A DNA stretch of 64,000 nt from contig NZ_LPXN01000094.1 of assembly GCF_001618175.1 (NCBI RefSeq), positions 1-64,000 on the forward strand, written 5' to 3'. Of this stretch, positions 54,388 through 62,140 are shown piece by piece (position 1 is the stretch's first letter; every line of letters starts with the position of its first letter). The notes beneath the pieces were generated by a model that was given only the letters and a program-made list of their open reading frames with translations, ran no database searches and was not told the origin of the DNA. The DNA comes from Oceanibaculum pacificum (lineage in GTDB: Bacteria; Pseudomonadota; Alphaproteobacteria; Oceanibaculales; Oceanibaculaceae). Position numbers and translations under genes: made by a program.

Positions 54388-55455
54388 ATGGCCGGCTATC
54401 GTCTGGACCGTCTCTCGATCCTCCTGGTGGAGGATAGCGAGTTTATCCGCAACCTGCTGTTCAGCGTTCTTCGCTCCATGGAGGTCGGCCATATCCATAC
54501 CGCGCGGGACGGGGCCGAGGCCATTGAGTTCCTGAAGTCGCGCGCCCGCCTCGGCATGCCGGGCCAGGGGCCGGTCGACCTGATCATCAGCGATCTGATC
54601 ATGCCGAACATGGATGGGGCCATGCTGCTGCGCTGGGTGCGTCGGCACGAGGAATCGCCGGATCGTTTCATGCCCTTCATCATGATCAGCGGCGCGGTCG
54701 ACCGCGACCGGGTGGCGGCGATCCGCGATCTGGGCGTCAGCGAGTTCCTGGCCAAGCCCTTCACCGTGCGGGCCATCGCCACGCATTTGCAGGCGGCGAT
54801 CGAAAATCCCCGCCCCTTCATCTACACCCAGGATTATTTCGGCCCCGACCGGCGGCGCACCGACCAGCCGATCAGCGGCGAGGACCAGCGCAGCCCGGAC
54901 AAGTCGAAGATCGCCGTGGTCTACACCGCGCGCTCGCTGCGCAGCGCCCCGGCCGATGCGCGGGCCTGGATGTTCCGCCTGCCGAACCGGTTGAAGGACA
55001 AGGTGCTGGCCTTTGGCGGCAGCACCGCCGGCGGCATCGATCCGGAACTGCTGAAGGCGGCTGAAATGCAAGTAAAGCAGATGGCCGACGATTACGCCGA
55101 CTGGGTGCGCAGCTATGTCACGCAGTTGCAGGCCAGCCACAAGCAGGCGGTGGAGGACCCGCCCAAGGCCTTCCTGCAGCTTGGCGAGATGAACCAGGTC
55201 GCCCACGAGCTGCGCGGCCAGGGGGCGACCTTCGGCTACCCGTTGATCACCACTTTCGGCCGCTCCCTGCACGAATACACCACGCTGGAGCGCGATGTCA
55301 CCGACGTCTCGCCGGAACTGCTGGAGCTGATCAAGGCCCATATCGACGGCATCCGCGCCGTCATGGCCGAAAAGGTCAAGGGCGACGGCGGCGCCATCGG
55401 CAAGGAGCTGGTCCGCATGCTCAATTTGGCGGTGAAGAAGTACAAGGGCGGGTAA
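54388..55455 (+). CDS. Response regulator with C-terminal HPt-like domain
   Basis: A 355-residue protein. Residues about 8-140 are a CheY-like receiver (ILLVEDSEF, phosphorylatable Asp69 in IISDLIMPNMDG, the Thr/Ser-position in MISGA, Lys in LAKPF). A charged linker (about 150-215) follows. The C-terminus (220-355) is all helical and contains VAHELRGQGATFGYP, which matches the HPt signature with His273, Leu275, Arg276 and Gly277. No DNA-binding or output enzyme domain is present, so it probably relays phosphate between other proteins. No kinase gene is adjacent. Confidence 0.85.
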   Translation: MAGYRLDRLSILLVEDSEFIRNLLFSVLRSMEVGHIHTARDGAEAIEFLKSRARLGMPGQGPVDLIISDLIMPNMDGAMLLRWVRRHEESPDRFMPFIMISGAVDRDRVAAIRDLGVSEFLAKPFTVRAIATHLQAAIENPRPFIYTQDYFGPDRRRTDQPISGEDQRSPDKSKIAVVYTARSLRSAPADARAWMFRLPNRLKDKVLAFGGSTAGGIDPELLKAAEMQVKQMADDYADWVRSYVTQLQASHKQAVEDPPKAFLQLGEMNQVAHELRGQGATFGYPLITTFGRSLHEYTTLERDVTDVSPELLELIKAHIDGIRAVMAEKVKGDGGAIGKELVRMLNLAVKKYKGG

Positions 55456-55494
55456 GAACCGCCGACCCTCTAAGCGGGGCGTGCCCCCTCCCCC

Positions 55495-56229
55495 TCAATA
55501 CGCGTAGTCCGGTTCCTGCTTGTCCAGGATGCGTTTCAGGGCCTGGAAATGGTACTGGGCGTTGATCCGCTCGCCTTCGATCTGCTCGTAGGTCATCGCG
55601 GCAACCTGGGGATCGATGGGCTTCAGCGGCCGCCCGGTCGACATGGCGAGCACCTGATGCTGGCAGGCGCGCTCCAGATAGTAGAGATCGTCGAATGCAT
55701 CGGCGACGGTGGGGCCGACGACGATGACACCGTGGTTGGCCAGGAACAGCACCCGCTTGTCCGCCAGCACGCGGGCGATGCGGTCGCCCTCCTCCCAATC
55801 CAGGACCAACCCGTTATAGCGCTCGTCATAGGCGATCTGGTCGAGATAGCGCAGGGCGTTCTGGCTCGCCATCTCCAGCCGCCCGCCCTCGACCAGGCAC
55901 AACGCCGTGGCGTAGGGCATATGGGTGTGCAGCACGCAGGCGGCGTTCGGATTGGCGCGGTGAATGGCCGAGTGGATATAGAAGGCCGTCGGCTCCGGCG
56001 GATTGCTGCCGCCCTGCGCATTGCCCTCGGCATCCAGCGTGCACAGCATGCTGGCGCTGATTTCTGAGAAATGCGCGCCGTGCGGATTGATCAGGAAGCG
56101 ATCCGCCTCCCCCGGAATCTGCAAGCTGAAATGATTGCAAACCCCTTCATGAAAGCTCAGCCGCTCCGCCCAGCGGAAGGCGGCGGCGAGGTCAATGCGG
56201 GCCTGCTGCTTTTCGTCGATAAAGGGCAT
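55495..56229 (-). CDS. Class II aldolase/adducin family protein
   Basis: A 244-residue protein of the fuculose-1-phosphate aldolase/adducin fold. Zinc ligands appear as HTHMPYATAL (HxH) and LANHGVIVVG (third His); NHFSLQIPG and FLINPHGAHFSEI are the substrate-phosphate side. The conserved glutamate lies in SNPPEPTAFYIHSAIH. Many family members are aldolases or decarboxylases, but substrate is unknown here. The ATG at 56229 has AAGG 9 bases upstream; the frame extends further without conservation. It stands alone, convergent with the response regulator. Confidence 0.87.
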   Translation of the reverse strand: MPFIDEKQQARIDLAAAFRWAERLSFHEGVCNHFSLQIPGEADRFLINPHGAHFSEISASMLCTLDAEGNAQGGSNPPEPTAFYIHSAIHRANPNAACVLHTHMPYATALCLVEGGRLEMASQNALRYLDQIAYDERYNGLVLDWEEGDRIARVLADKRVLFLANHGVIVVGPTVADAFDDLYYLERACQHQVLAMSTGRPLKPIDPQVAAMTYEQIEGERINAQYHFQALKRILDKQEPDYAY

Positions 56230-56313
56230 GAAAGAAACCTTGGCGGCTGTTGGCGGTTGCGATATCGCTGGCACGGCAACAGTCTAGCGGCGTTGAGGCG
56301 ATAAGGGCAATCG

Positions 56314-56769
56314 ATGGGCGATGAGATGAACAGCGACCGGCTGACGGTCTGGCGGCTTAGCGCCAGCTACCGCCATCTGGCGACCGCCGCCCGGATGGTG
56401 GCCCTGGACCCGAATGCACTGGTGCTGGATAGCGGCGCGCCGGCCTTGCAGGCCGATATGGTCAGCGCCCGGCTCGATTGCCCCAGCTTCTTCTGCAGCC
56501 GCCAGCAATTCGTTCTGATCCTGGCCGAATTGGTGCGCGACGGGTTGAGCTTCGATGTCGCCCTGCACGAGATCGACCGGCGCAGCGGCGTCTCGGTCGC
56601 CTATGCGACGCTGCATCCCCGGCTGGATGACGGCACCATGCGGCTGCTGCGCGGCATTGAGCCGGGCATGGCCGCTTATATGAGCGAGATGAACGACAAT
56701 ATCGAACGTGTGTTCGAGCAGATGACCCGCCAGATCGGCGCCGGCCCATCCTATGGACGACTGCAATAA
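56314..56769 (+). CDS. Hypothetical protein
   Basis: A 151-residue protein without signal peptide. It has the helical segments TVWRLSASYRHLATAARMVAL and SRQQFVLILAELVRDGLSFDVALHEIDRRSGV. I do not recognise it. ATG at 56314 with AGGG about 7 bases upstream. It ends 22 bases before the tRNA-Pro on the other strand. Coding is supported by codon use like its neighbours and a plausible start; function unknown. Confidence 0.6.
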   Translation: MGDEMNSDRLTVWRLSASYRHLATAARMVALDPNALVLDSGAPALQADMVSARLDCPSFFCSRQQFVLILAELVRDGLSFDVALHEIDRRSGVSVAYATLHPRLDDGTMRLLRGIEPGMAAYMSEMNDNIERVFEQMTRQIGAGPSYGRLQ

Positions 56770-56791
56770 CCAGCGATTTGGGGGAGGCAGT

Positions 56792-56868
56792 TGGTCGGAG
56801 CGGCGGGATTCGAACCCACGACCCCTTGTCCCCCAGACAAGTGCGCTACCAGGCTGCGCTACGCTCCG
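56792..56868 (-). tRNA. tRNA-Pro (anticodon GGG)
   Basis: 77 bases. Acceptor CGGAGCG pairs with CGCTCCG, D arm GCGCAGCCTGGTAGCGC, anticodon stem CTTGT/ACAAG with loop CTGGGGG, T arm GTGGG-TTCGAAT-CCCGC, discriminator A and encoded CCA. Confidence 0.95.
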
Positions 56869-56964
56869 ACCGAGGAGGCGGACCATACAAGCCAAGCGTC
56901 CAAGACGCAACGGCGAAGCGGCGGTTAAGCCCTGCTTTCGACGACTATTTTCGCCGCCCGAGCC

Positions 56965-57453
56965 TCAGTTCCGCGTCGCCGCCTTGCGCAAGATTTCCCG
57001 CAACTCCAGCAACTCGCGAATGGTGGATTCGATGGTCCCGCGCAGGTTACGCGGCAACTCGTCGGCCGGCTCGGCCTCGCTGAACAGGTCCGGCTTGTCA
57101 TCCTCCCCCGGCACATCCATTTCGTCGTCGTCATCGTCGAGGAAGTCGTCATCCTCGTCATGCTCGCCCTTGGCGATGCCGTCGCGCAGCAGGCGCTGCA
57201 CGCCCTTGATGGTATAGCCGTCCTTGTACAGCAGCTCGCGGATGCGGCGCAGCAGATCCACATCCTCCGGCCGGTAATAGCGCCGGCCGCCACCGCGTTT
57301 CATCGGCTTGATCTGAGTGAATTTGGTTTCCCAGAAGCGCAGCACATGCGGGGGCACGTCAAGGTCGGTCGCGACCTCGCTAATGGTGCGGAACGCGGCC
57401 GCTGACTTGCCCGTGCCGCGACGGCGCGCGCCCTGTTCGCTTGTGCTATCCAC
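56965..57453 (-). CDS. MerR-family transcriptional regulator
   Basis: A 162-residue regulator. The winged helix is [26 protein letters not shown] with wing [20 protein letters not shown] and [11 protein letters not shown] very acidic stretch of about 20 residues ([12 protein letters not shown]) follows, then a C-terminal helix. No effector cysteines are seen. The start is a GTG at 57453, preceded by GAGGCGGA. A MerR gene beside ihfA is common in alphaproteobacteria. Target genes unknown. Confidence 0.88.
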   Translation of the reverse strand: MDSTSEQGARRRGTGKSAAAFRTISEVATDLDVPPHVLRFWETKFTQIKPMKRGGGRRYYRPEDVDLLRRIRELLYKDGYTIKGVQRLLRDGIAKGEHDEDDDFLDDDDDEMDVPGEDDKPDLFSEAEPADELPRNLRGTIESTIRELLELREILRKAATRN

Positions 57454-57527
57454 TCCGCCTCGCTCCGATGTGCATTACTGCCACATCACATTCCGCAAAC
57501 TTCTATTGCGACGGCCCCATGAGCCGG

Positions 57528-57833
57528 TCAATTGCCGGTCAGATCCTCGTTGATCCGGCCTTTCAACACATGCGAGGGCCGGAACACCAGCACGCGGCGG
57601 GGCAGAATGGGCACCTCCTCGCCGGTCTTGGGGTTGCGCCCGATGCGACGGCCCTTCTGGCGGACCGAAAAGCTGCCAAAGGAGGAAATCTTCACCATCT
57701 CGCCGCGCTCCAACGCGTCGGCGACTTCGTTCAGAACGGTCTCAACGAGGTCGGCCGATTCGTTCCGCGACAGGCCAACTTCCTGATATACCGCTTCACT
57801 CAGCTGCGCCCGGGTAACGGTCTTTTCAGTCAT
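57528..57833 (-). CDS. ihfA: Integration host factor subunit alpha
   Basis: A 101-residue HU/IHF-family DNA-bending protein. [20 protein letters not shown], the beta-arm [25 protein letters not shown] with the intercalating proline, and a final [15 protein letters not shown] are IHF-alpha rather than HU. It works as a heterodimer with IHF-beta, encoded elsewhere. The ATG at 57833 follows AGGAG by 7 bases. The upstream promoter and the stem over this ribosome-binding site are described separately. Confidence 0.96.
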   Translation of the reverse strand: MTEKTVTRAQLSEAVYQEVGLSRNESADLVETVLNEVADALERGEMVKISSFGSFSVRQKGRRIGRNPKTGEEVPILPRRVLVFRPSHVLKGRINEDLTGN

Positions 57834-57839
57834 GCCATG

Positions 57840-57886
57840 TCTCCTGAAAGGAGATTCACGGTAACGCGGCGAGATAAAACCGTCAA
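57840..57886 (-). promoter_or_regulatory. Promoter and SD-masking stem of ihfA
   Basis: On the minus strand TTGACG (57886-57881), 17 bases, TACCGT (57863-57858) make a good promoter. Immediately after it TCTCCT (57854-57849) can pair exactly with AGGAGA (57845-57840), which contains the ihfA Shine-Dalgarno. If transcription starts at the usual distance (about 57851) part of the first arm would be lost, so the stem may only form on longer transcripts. Confidence 0.55.
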
Positions 57887-57948
57887 TTACAAAGGGATGG
57901 CGCTGATCGTTTAAGTGACGATTGACTTTAAGTCTGGAAACTGAGGAG

Positions 57949-58923
57949 TCAGACGCGCAGCAGCCCCGCCCCCCAGGCCAGGCCGCCGCCGATGGCCTCC
58001 AGCAGCACCAGATCGCCTTGCTGGATTCGCCCGTCATTCATCGCCTCGGCCAGCGCCAGGGGCACCGAGGCGGCGGAAGTGTTGGCATGCCGGTCGATAC
58101 ACAGCACCACCTTCTCCTCCGGCAGGCCGAAGCGCTGGCGCATACCGTCGATGATGCGGCGGTTGGCCTGGTGCGGCACCAGCCAGTCGATATCGGCGGC
58201 CGTGAGGTTGTTGGCGGCCAGTGCCTCCTCGATCACGGTGCCCAGCTTCACCACGGCATGCTTGTAGACCTCGCGCCCGACCATGCGGACCTGGCCCACC
58301 GTGCCGGTCATGGATGGCCCGCCATCGACATAAAGCGCGTCGTGCTCGCGCCCGTCGGAATGCAGGTGGGTGGAGAGGATGCCCCGGTCGGTATTGGCCC
58401 CCGTCCCCTGCTCCGCCGTCAGTAGCACCGCGCCGGCGCCGTCGCCGAACAGCACGCAGGTGGCGCGATCCTCCCAATCCAGGATGCGGGTAAAGGTCTC
58501 CGCGCCGATCACCAGTGCGTTCTTCGCCTGCCCGGCGCGGATGAAATTATCCGCCACCGCCAGCGCATAGATGAATCCGGCGCACACGGCCTGCACGTCG
58601 AAGGCCGCCCCGCGCGTCATCCCCAGGCGGGCCTGCACCTTGGTGGCGGTGGATGGGAAGGTCTCGTCCGGCGTGGTGGTGGCGACGATCAGCAGGTCGA
58701 CCTCGTCCGCGGCTTTGCCGGCCTTGGCCAGAGCGTCGGCGGCGGCATGCAGCGCCAGGTCGGAGGTGAACTCGCCCTCGGCGGCGATATGGCGCTGGCG
58801 GATTCCGGTGCGCTGGACGATCCATTCGTCCGTCGTATCGATCCGCTTCGCCAACTCGTCATTGGTGACGATACGCGCCGGGAGATACGCTCCCCAGCCG
58901 GTCAGCCGAGACCGATATACCAT
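57949..58923 (-). CDS. fabH: Beta-ketoacyl-ACP synthase III
   Basis: A 324-residue enzyme that starts fatty acid synthesis by condensing acetyl-CoA with malonyl-ACP. Catalytic triad visible: Cys114 in [10 protein letters not shown], His251 in PHQANRRI and Asn281 in [20 protein letters not shown] and the final [13 protein letters not shown] are conserved. The ATG at 58923 overlaps the plsX stop by one base (TAATG), so the two are coupled. Confidence 0.97.
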   Translation of the reverse strand: MVYRSRLTGWGAYLPARIVTNDELAKRIDTTDEWIVQRTGIRQRHIAAEGEFTSDLALHAAADALAKAGKAADEVDLLIVATTTPDETFPSTATKVQARLGMTRGAAFDVQAVCAGFIYALAVADNFIRAGQAKNALVIGAETFTRILDWEDRATCVLFGDGAGAVLLTAEQGTGANTDRGILSTHLHSDGREHDALYVDGGPSMTGTVGQVRMVGREVYKHAVVKLGTVIEEALAANNLTAADIDWLVPHQANRRIIDGMRQRFGLPEEKVVLCIDRHANTSAASVPLALAEAMNDGRIQQGDLVLLEAIGGGLAWGAGLLRV

Positions 58924-59969
58924 TACAGAGCCGCCGCTTTCTGATTGCTTGCTTCGAGGGTGAGATTCTGGATTTCGTCCTTGATGCGGTCGATGAAGCC
59001 CTGCATGCACAAATCGGCCGCGACACCAATGGCGTTGGCGAAGCCGAAGGCATCGGTGCCGCCATGGCTCTTGATGACGATGCCGTTCAGGCCCAGGAAC
59101 ATCGCGCCATTATAGCGGCGCGGATCGACCCGGCTTCTCAGCCGCTTGATCGCCGGCTGGCTCAACAGATAGCCAATACGGGACAGCAGCGAGGATTTAA
59201 AGGATTCGCGCAGGAACAGGCCGATCAGCTTGGCCGTGCCCTCCGCCGTCTTCAGCGCGACATTGCCGGTGAAACCGTCGGTGACGATGACATCCACGGT
59301 GCCGGCGCCGATATCGTCGCCTTCCACGAAGCCGCGGAAATCCAGCGGCATGCCGCTCTCGCGCAGCAGGGTGGCGGCGCGGCGGATATGCTCATGCCCC
59401 TTCTGCCCTTCGACGCCGACATTCAGCAGGCCGATGGACGGGCGTTGCAGGCCAAGCACGGCGCGCGCGAATACGTCGCCCATGATGGCGAACTGCACCA
59501 AATTCTCCTCGTCGCATTCGAGGTTAGCGCCAAGGTCCAGCATCACGCTTTCGCCGCGCTGCGTCGGGAAGAAGGAGGCGATGGCCGGGCGGTCGATGCC
59601 GGGCACGGTGTGCAGCACGAACTTCGCCATCGCCATCAGCGCGCCGGTATTGCCGGCGGAGACGACGCCTGAGGCATCGCCGGAGCGCACCGCGTCAATC
59701 GCCAGGCGCATGCTGGAGCTACGCCCGCCGCGCAGGGCGACGGACGGCTTCGCGTCGCTGCCGACAACATCGGGCGCGTTGCGAATTTCCGACGCCTTGG
59801 CGAGGATGCTGCCAGGCACGATCAACGGCGCGATCTGCTCTTCGCGGCCAAAAATAAGGAAGTGCAGGTCAGGGAACCGCTCAAGCGCGAGTTCCGCGCC
59901 CCGGATGACCATTTCAGGCGCGTTGTCGCCCCCCATTGCATCCAGGGACAGCGTCAGACGTGCGGTCAA
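58923..59969 (-). CDS. plsX: Phosphate acyltransferase PlsX
   Basis: A 348-residue enzyme making acyl-phosphate from acyl-ACP for phospholipid synthesis. [72 protein letters not shown] by segments, and [13 protein letters not shown] are family hallmarks. The start is a TTG at 59969, unusual but preceded by AGGGAG with 7-base spacing; there is no earlier in-frame ATG and the next would cut conserved sequence. It lies between rpmF and fabH, the standard order. Confidence 0.95.
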   Translation of the reverse strand: MTARLTLSLDAMGGDNAPEMVIRGAELALERFPDLHFLIFGREEQIAPLIVPGSILAKASEIRNAPDVVGSDAKPSVALRGGRSSSMRLAIDAVRSGDASGVVSAGNTGALMAMAKFVLHTVPGIDRPAIASFFPTQRGESVMLDLGANLECDEENLVQFAIMGDVFARAVLGLQRPSIGLLNVGVEGQKGHEHIRRAATLLRESGMPLDFRGFVEGDDIGAGTVDVIVTDGFTGNVALKTAEGTAKLIGLFLRESFKSSLLSRIGYLLSQPAIKRLRSRVDPRRYNGAMFLGLNGIVIKSHGGTDAFGFANAIGVAADLCMQGFIDRIKDEIQNLTLEASNQKAAAL

Positions 59970-59996
59970 GTGTCGGCTCCCTGCGCCGGAAAGACC

Positions 59997-60176
59997 TTAC
60001 GCGGCGGCCTCGGCAACCTCACGGCCCTTATAGTACCCGCAGGAGCCGCACACATGATGCGGCAGCTTGGGCTCGCCGCAATTGGGACATTCATTGCTGT
60101 TGGTCGCGCTGATGGCATCGTGCGAACGACGCATGTCGCGGCGCGAGCTGGACTTTTTCTTCTTGGGGACAGCCAT
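59997..60176 (-). CDS. rpmF: 50S ribosomal protein L32
   Basis: A 59-residue ribosomal protein read directly from the sequence: [20 protein letters not shown] start, then a zinc-binding type pattern with CPNC and CGSC, ending in [13 protein letters not shown]. All four cysteines are present, so this is the zinc-binding form. It is followed after 27 bases by plsX, and yceD lies upstream, matching the conserved yceD-rpmF-plsX-fabH order. Confidence 0.96.
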   Translation of the reverse strand: MAVPKKKKSSSRRDMRRSHDAISATNSNECPNCGEPKLPHHVCGSCGYYKGREVAEAAA

Positions 60177-60292
60177 TGGTCCGACTTTCTACAGGTCTAT
60201 ACAGAGATCGCGGGCTCGCAATCGCTTGCGACCCGGCGGAGCGCGCTTGTTTAGCCAAAAACCGCTCAGTCAGCAAGCCGTTCCCGCACATG

Positions 60293-60865
60293 TCACGATT
60301 TTTCCCGCAGCGTGGCGAGCTTCGCGAACGGGTTCTCCTCATCGAGCGGCGTTTCGTCGTTGAGGGTAATGCCCGGGCGTTTCAACTGCAACGCCGCATC
60401 CGGCGCGCGCGGATACGGGTCAAGCAGCACGGCGAATTGCTGCACCACCGCCTCGCCAAGGTCGATCCGGCCGTTCTCGATCGGCTCGGGTGGCTCGTCC
60501 TCATCGAGCAGGAAATCCAGTCCCTGCTCCTCGATCCGGGCGAATAATTCTTCGTCCGAGGGCGCATCCTCGGAGAAACGCTGCACGAAATGCTCGTCGA
60601 TATGCTCCGGCACCGGGCCCAGCGTGACCACGCAGCGCTGCACCGCATCGGCCACCATATCCCCCTCCACCGTCACGCCGGCGGGGGTCAGCGTCACGCG
60701 CAGGCTGGCCGACAGACGGTCGAGCGCCAGCAGATCGAACCGCCGGGCCAGCGCCTGACGCTCTGACTCATTGGCCTCGATTTTCACTGTCAGGCCCCGT
60801 GGCCCAATGTTGGCCACGGCGATGGAATGCGAGAATTCCGGCGTCACGATTTCGCTCTTCGTCAT
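60293..60865 (-). CDS. YceD family protein (DUF177)
   Basis: A 190-residue protein that in other bacteria is linked to 23S rRNA metabolism and is nearly always next to rpmF. It has EFSHSIAVANIGPRGLTVKI at the start, RCVVTLGPVPEHIDEHFVQRF in the middle, and acidic DEEL and LLDEDEPPEPIENGRIDL segments followed by DLGEAVVQQFAVLLDPYPR, which match the DUF177 consensus. The CxxC pair of many members is reduced to the single Cys in QRCVV. Its ATG overlaps the stop of the CBP3-like gene by 4 bases. Confidence 0.92.
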   Translation of the reverse strand: MTKSEIVTPEFSHSIAVANIGPRGLTVKIEANESERQALARRFDLLALDRLSASLRVTLTPAGVTVEGDMVADAVQRCVVTLGPVPEHIDEHFVQRFSEDAPSDEELFARIEEQGLDFLLDEDEPPEPIENGRIDLGEAVVQQFAVLLDPYPRAPDAALQLKRPGITLNDETPLDEENPFAKLATLREKS

Positions 60866-61410
60866 GATGGCTCCTTTCGTGCCGCAAGGGCCGGCGACAG
60901 ATGCCCCGCCAGCAAGCCTTCGGTCGGCTCGGCCGCGAAGGCGGTCTCAAGGGCGCGCATTTTCGCGACCATGGCGGCAAGCTGCCCGTCGGTCGGCTCC
61001 ACGGTGCCGTAGAGATTGCGCCGCAGCGCCTCGGAGAGGGCCGCATCGTCGGCGGCAAGCCCGCGATCATAAGCCGATACCCGGCCGAAAAAGGCTTCCG
61101 CCATCTTCTTCACCCGCGGGCCGACGCCCAGATCGCCGGCGCCCAGCTCCCGCAAGCTCTGATCCATATCCGCGAACATGGCGTCGAACAGTCCCTGGGA
61201 AAAGGGGGCGGCGGATTTTCCCTCGCTTCGCAGCCGGCGCAAGGTGAGATAGACATAGAGCGACACCATCTCGAAGCGGCCATCCAGCGTATCCGGCACG
61301 CCGAGCGCCAGATAGGGCTCCGGCTGGCGCGCCAGATCGACCAGTTCGCCATAGAGGCTGTAAACCGGATCGGGGGCCGCCGGGCGGCGGCCAAACAAGC
61401 GTTCGAGCAT
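60862..61410 (-). CDS. Ubiquinol-cytochrome c chaperone (CBP3-like)
   Basis: About 182 residues of the CBP3/UQCC1-type chaperone family, which helps assemble cytochrome b of the bc1 complex. Y-x-ELVDLARQPEPYLALGVPDTLDGRFEMVSLYVYLTLRRL (in parts), FADMDQSLRELGAGDLGVGP and RVKKMAEAFFGRVSAYDRGL are the characteristic stretches. The ATG at 61410 starts just before the domain; a GTG three codons earlier is possible. The bc1 genes are not in the window. Divergent from bamE. Confidence 0.9.
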   Translation of the reverse strand: MLERLFGRRPAAPDPVYSLYGELVDLARQPEPYLALGVPDTLDGRFEMVSLYVYLTLRRLRSEGKSAAPFSQGLFDAMFADMDQSLRELGAGDLGVGPRVKKMAEAFFGRVSAYDRGLAADDAALSEALRRNLYGTVEPTDGQLAAMVAKMRALETAFAAEPTEGLLAGHLSPALAARKEPS

Positions 61411-61579
61411 TCCTTGCACCTGAAACGATTATCGCCCGCCTGTGCGGAGCCTGTCCCTCGACATTGACAGGGCAGCGGCGCGGTGCGACCTTCCCGCATA
61501 AATCGCGCGCCGCTGGCATCAGGTCAAGCGATAGCGCCGGATAATCGGATTTCGTCAGACGGACAGGACCACGCGCTCC

Positions 61580-62074
61580 GTGAAACAGCGACCCTTCAAA
61601 CCGTCCCGCATCCCGGCCCTGCTTGGCGTTGCCTGCCTTGCCTTGCTGGCCGCGGGCTGCACGACCACCGTCGATACGCGCGGCAATATGGTCGATCCCG
61701 ACATATTGGCGCAGATCAAGCCCGGCCAATCCTCGCGCGCCGAGGTGCAGCAGGCGCTGGGCTCGCCCTCGGCCACATCCACCTTCGACCGGGAGAGCTG
61801 GTACTATATCGGCAAGCGCACCGAGACGGTCGCCTTCTTCGATCCGGAAACAGTGGAGCAACGCATCGTCGTCGTGCATTTCGACCCTAACGGCACGGTC
61901 GATGAAGTGAAAAAGCTCACCGAAGACGATGCTCAGAAGATACAGGTTGTCGATCGGGAGACACCGACTGCCGGCCGCAAGCTGGGGCTGCTGCAGCAGC
62001 TCTTCGGCAATCTGGGCCGCTTCAACGCGCCGACGCAGAATCGCGGGCCGGTTATCTCCGCCCCCGGCCGTTAA
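61580..62074 (+). CDS. bamE: Outer membrane assembly lipoprotein BamE (SmpA/OmlA)
   Basis: A 164-residue lipoprotein, part of the BAM complex inserting beta-barrels into the outer membrane. Signal peptide with lipobox LLAAGC, then the SmpA/OmlA domain: GNMVDPDILAQIKPGQSSR, EVQQALGSPS, ESWYYIGKRTETVAFF and VVVHFDPNGTVDEV. The C-terminal tail is longer than in E. coli. It uses a GTG start at 61580 without a strong ribosome-binding site. A strong terminator follows. Confidence 0.93.
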   Translation: MKQRPFKPSRIPALLGVACLALLAAGCTTTVDTRGNMVDPDILAQIKPGQSSRAEVQQALGSPSATSTFDRESWYYIGKRTETVAFFDPETVEQRIVVVHFDPNGTVDEVKKLTEDDAQKIQVVDRETPTAGRKLGLLQQLFGNLGRFNAPTQNRGPVISAPGR

Positions 62075-62090
62075 AATCGCCGCCAGAAAG

Positions 62091-62120
62091 AAAAACGCCC
62101 CGGTCTGCACCGGGGCGTTT
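62091..62120. terminator. Bidirectional Rho-independent terminator
   Basis: ACGCCCCGG (62095-62103) and CCGGGGCGT (62110-62118) form a 9-bp stem with 6-base loop, flanked by A4 on the left and TTTCACGTTTT on the right. It serves convergent bamE and hppA from both sides. Confidence 0.88.
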
Positions 62121-62140
62121 CACGTTTTGGCTGCCGGCGT

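Noticed and set aside
55470-55490. GGGGC/GCCCC element as terminator between convergent genes
   Set aside because: Its loop is too small and there is no T-tract on either strand.
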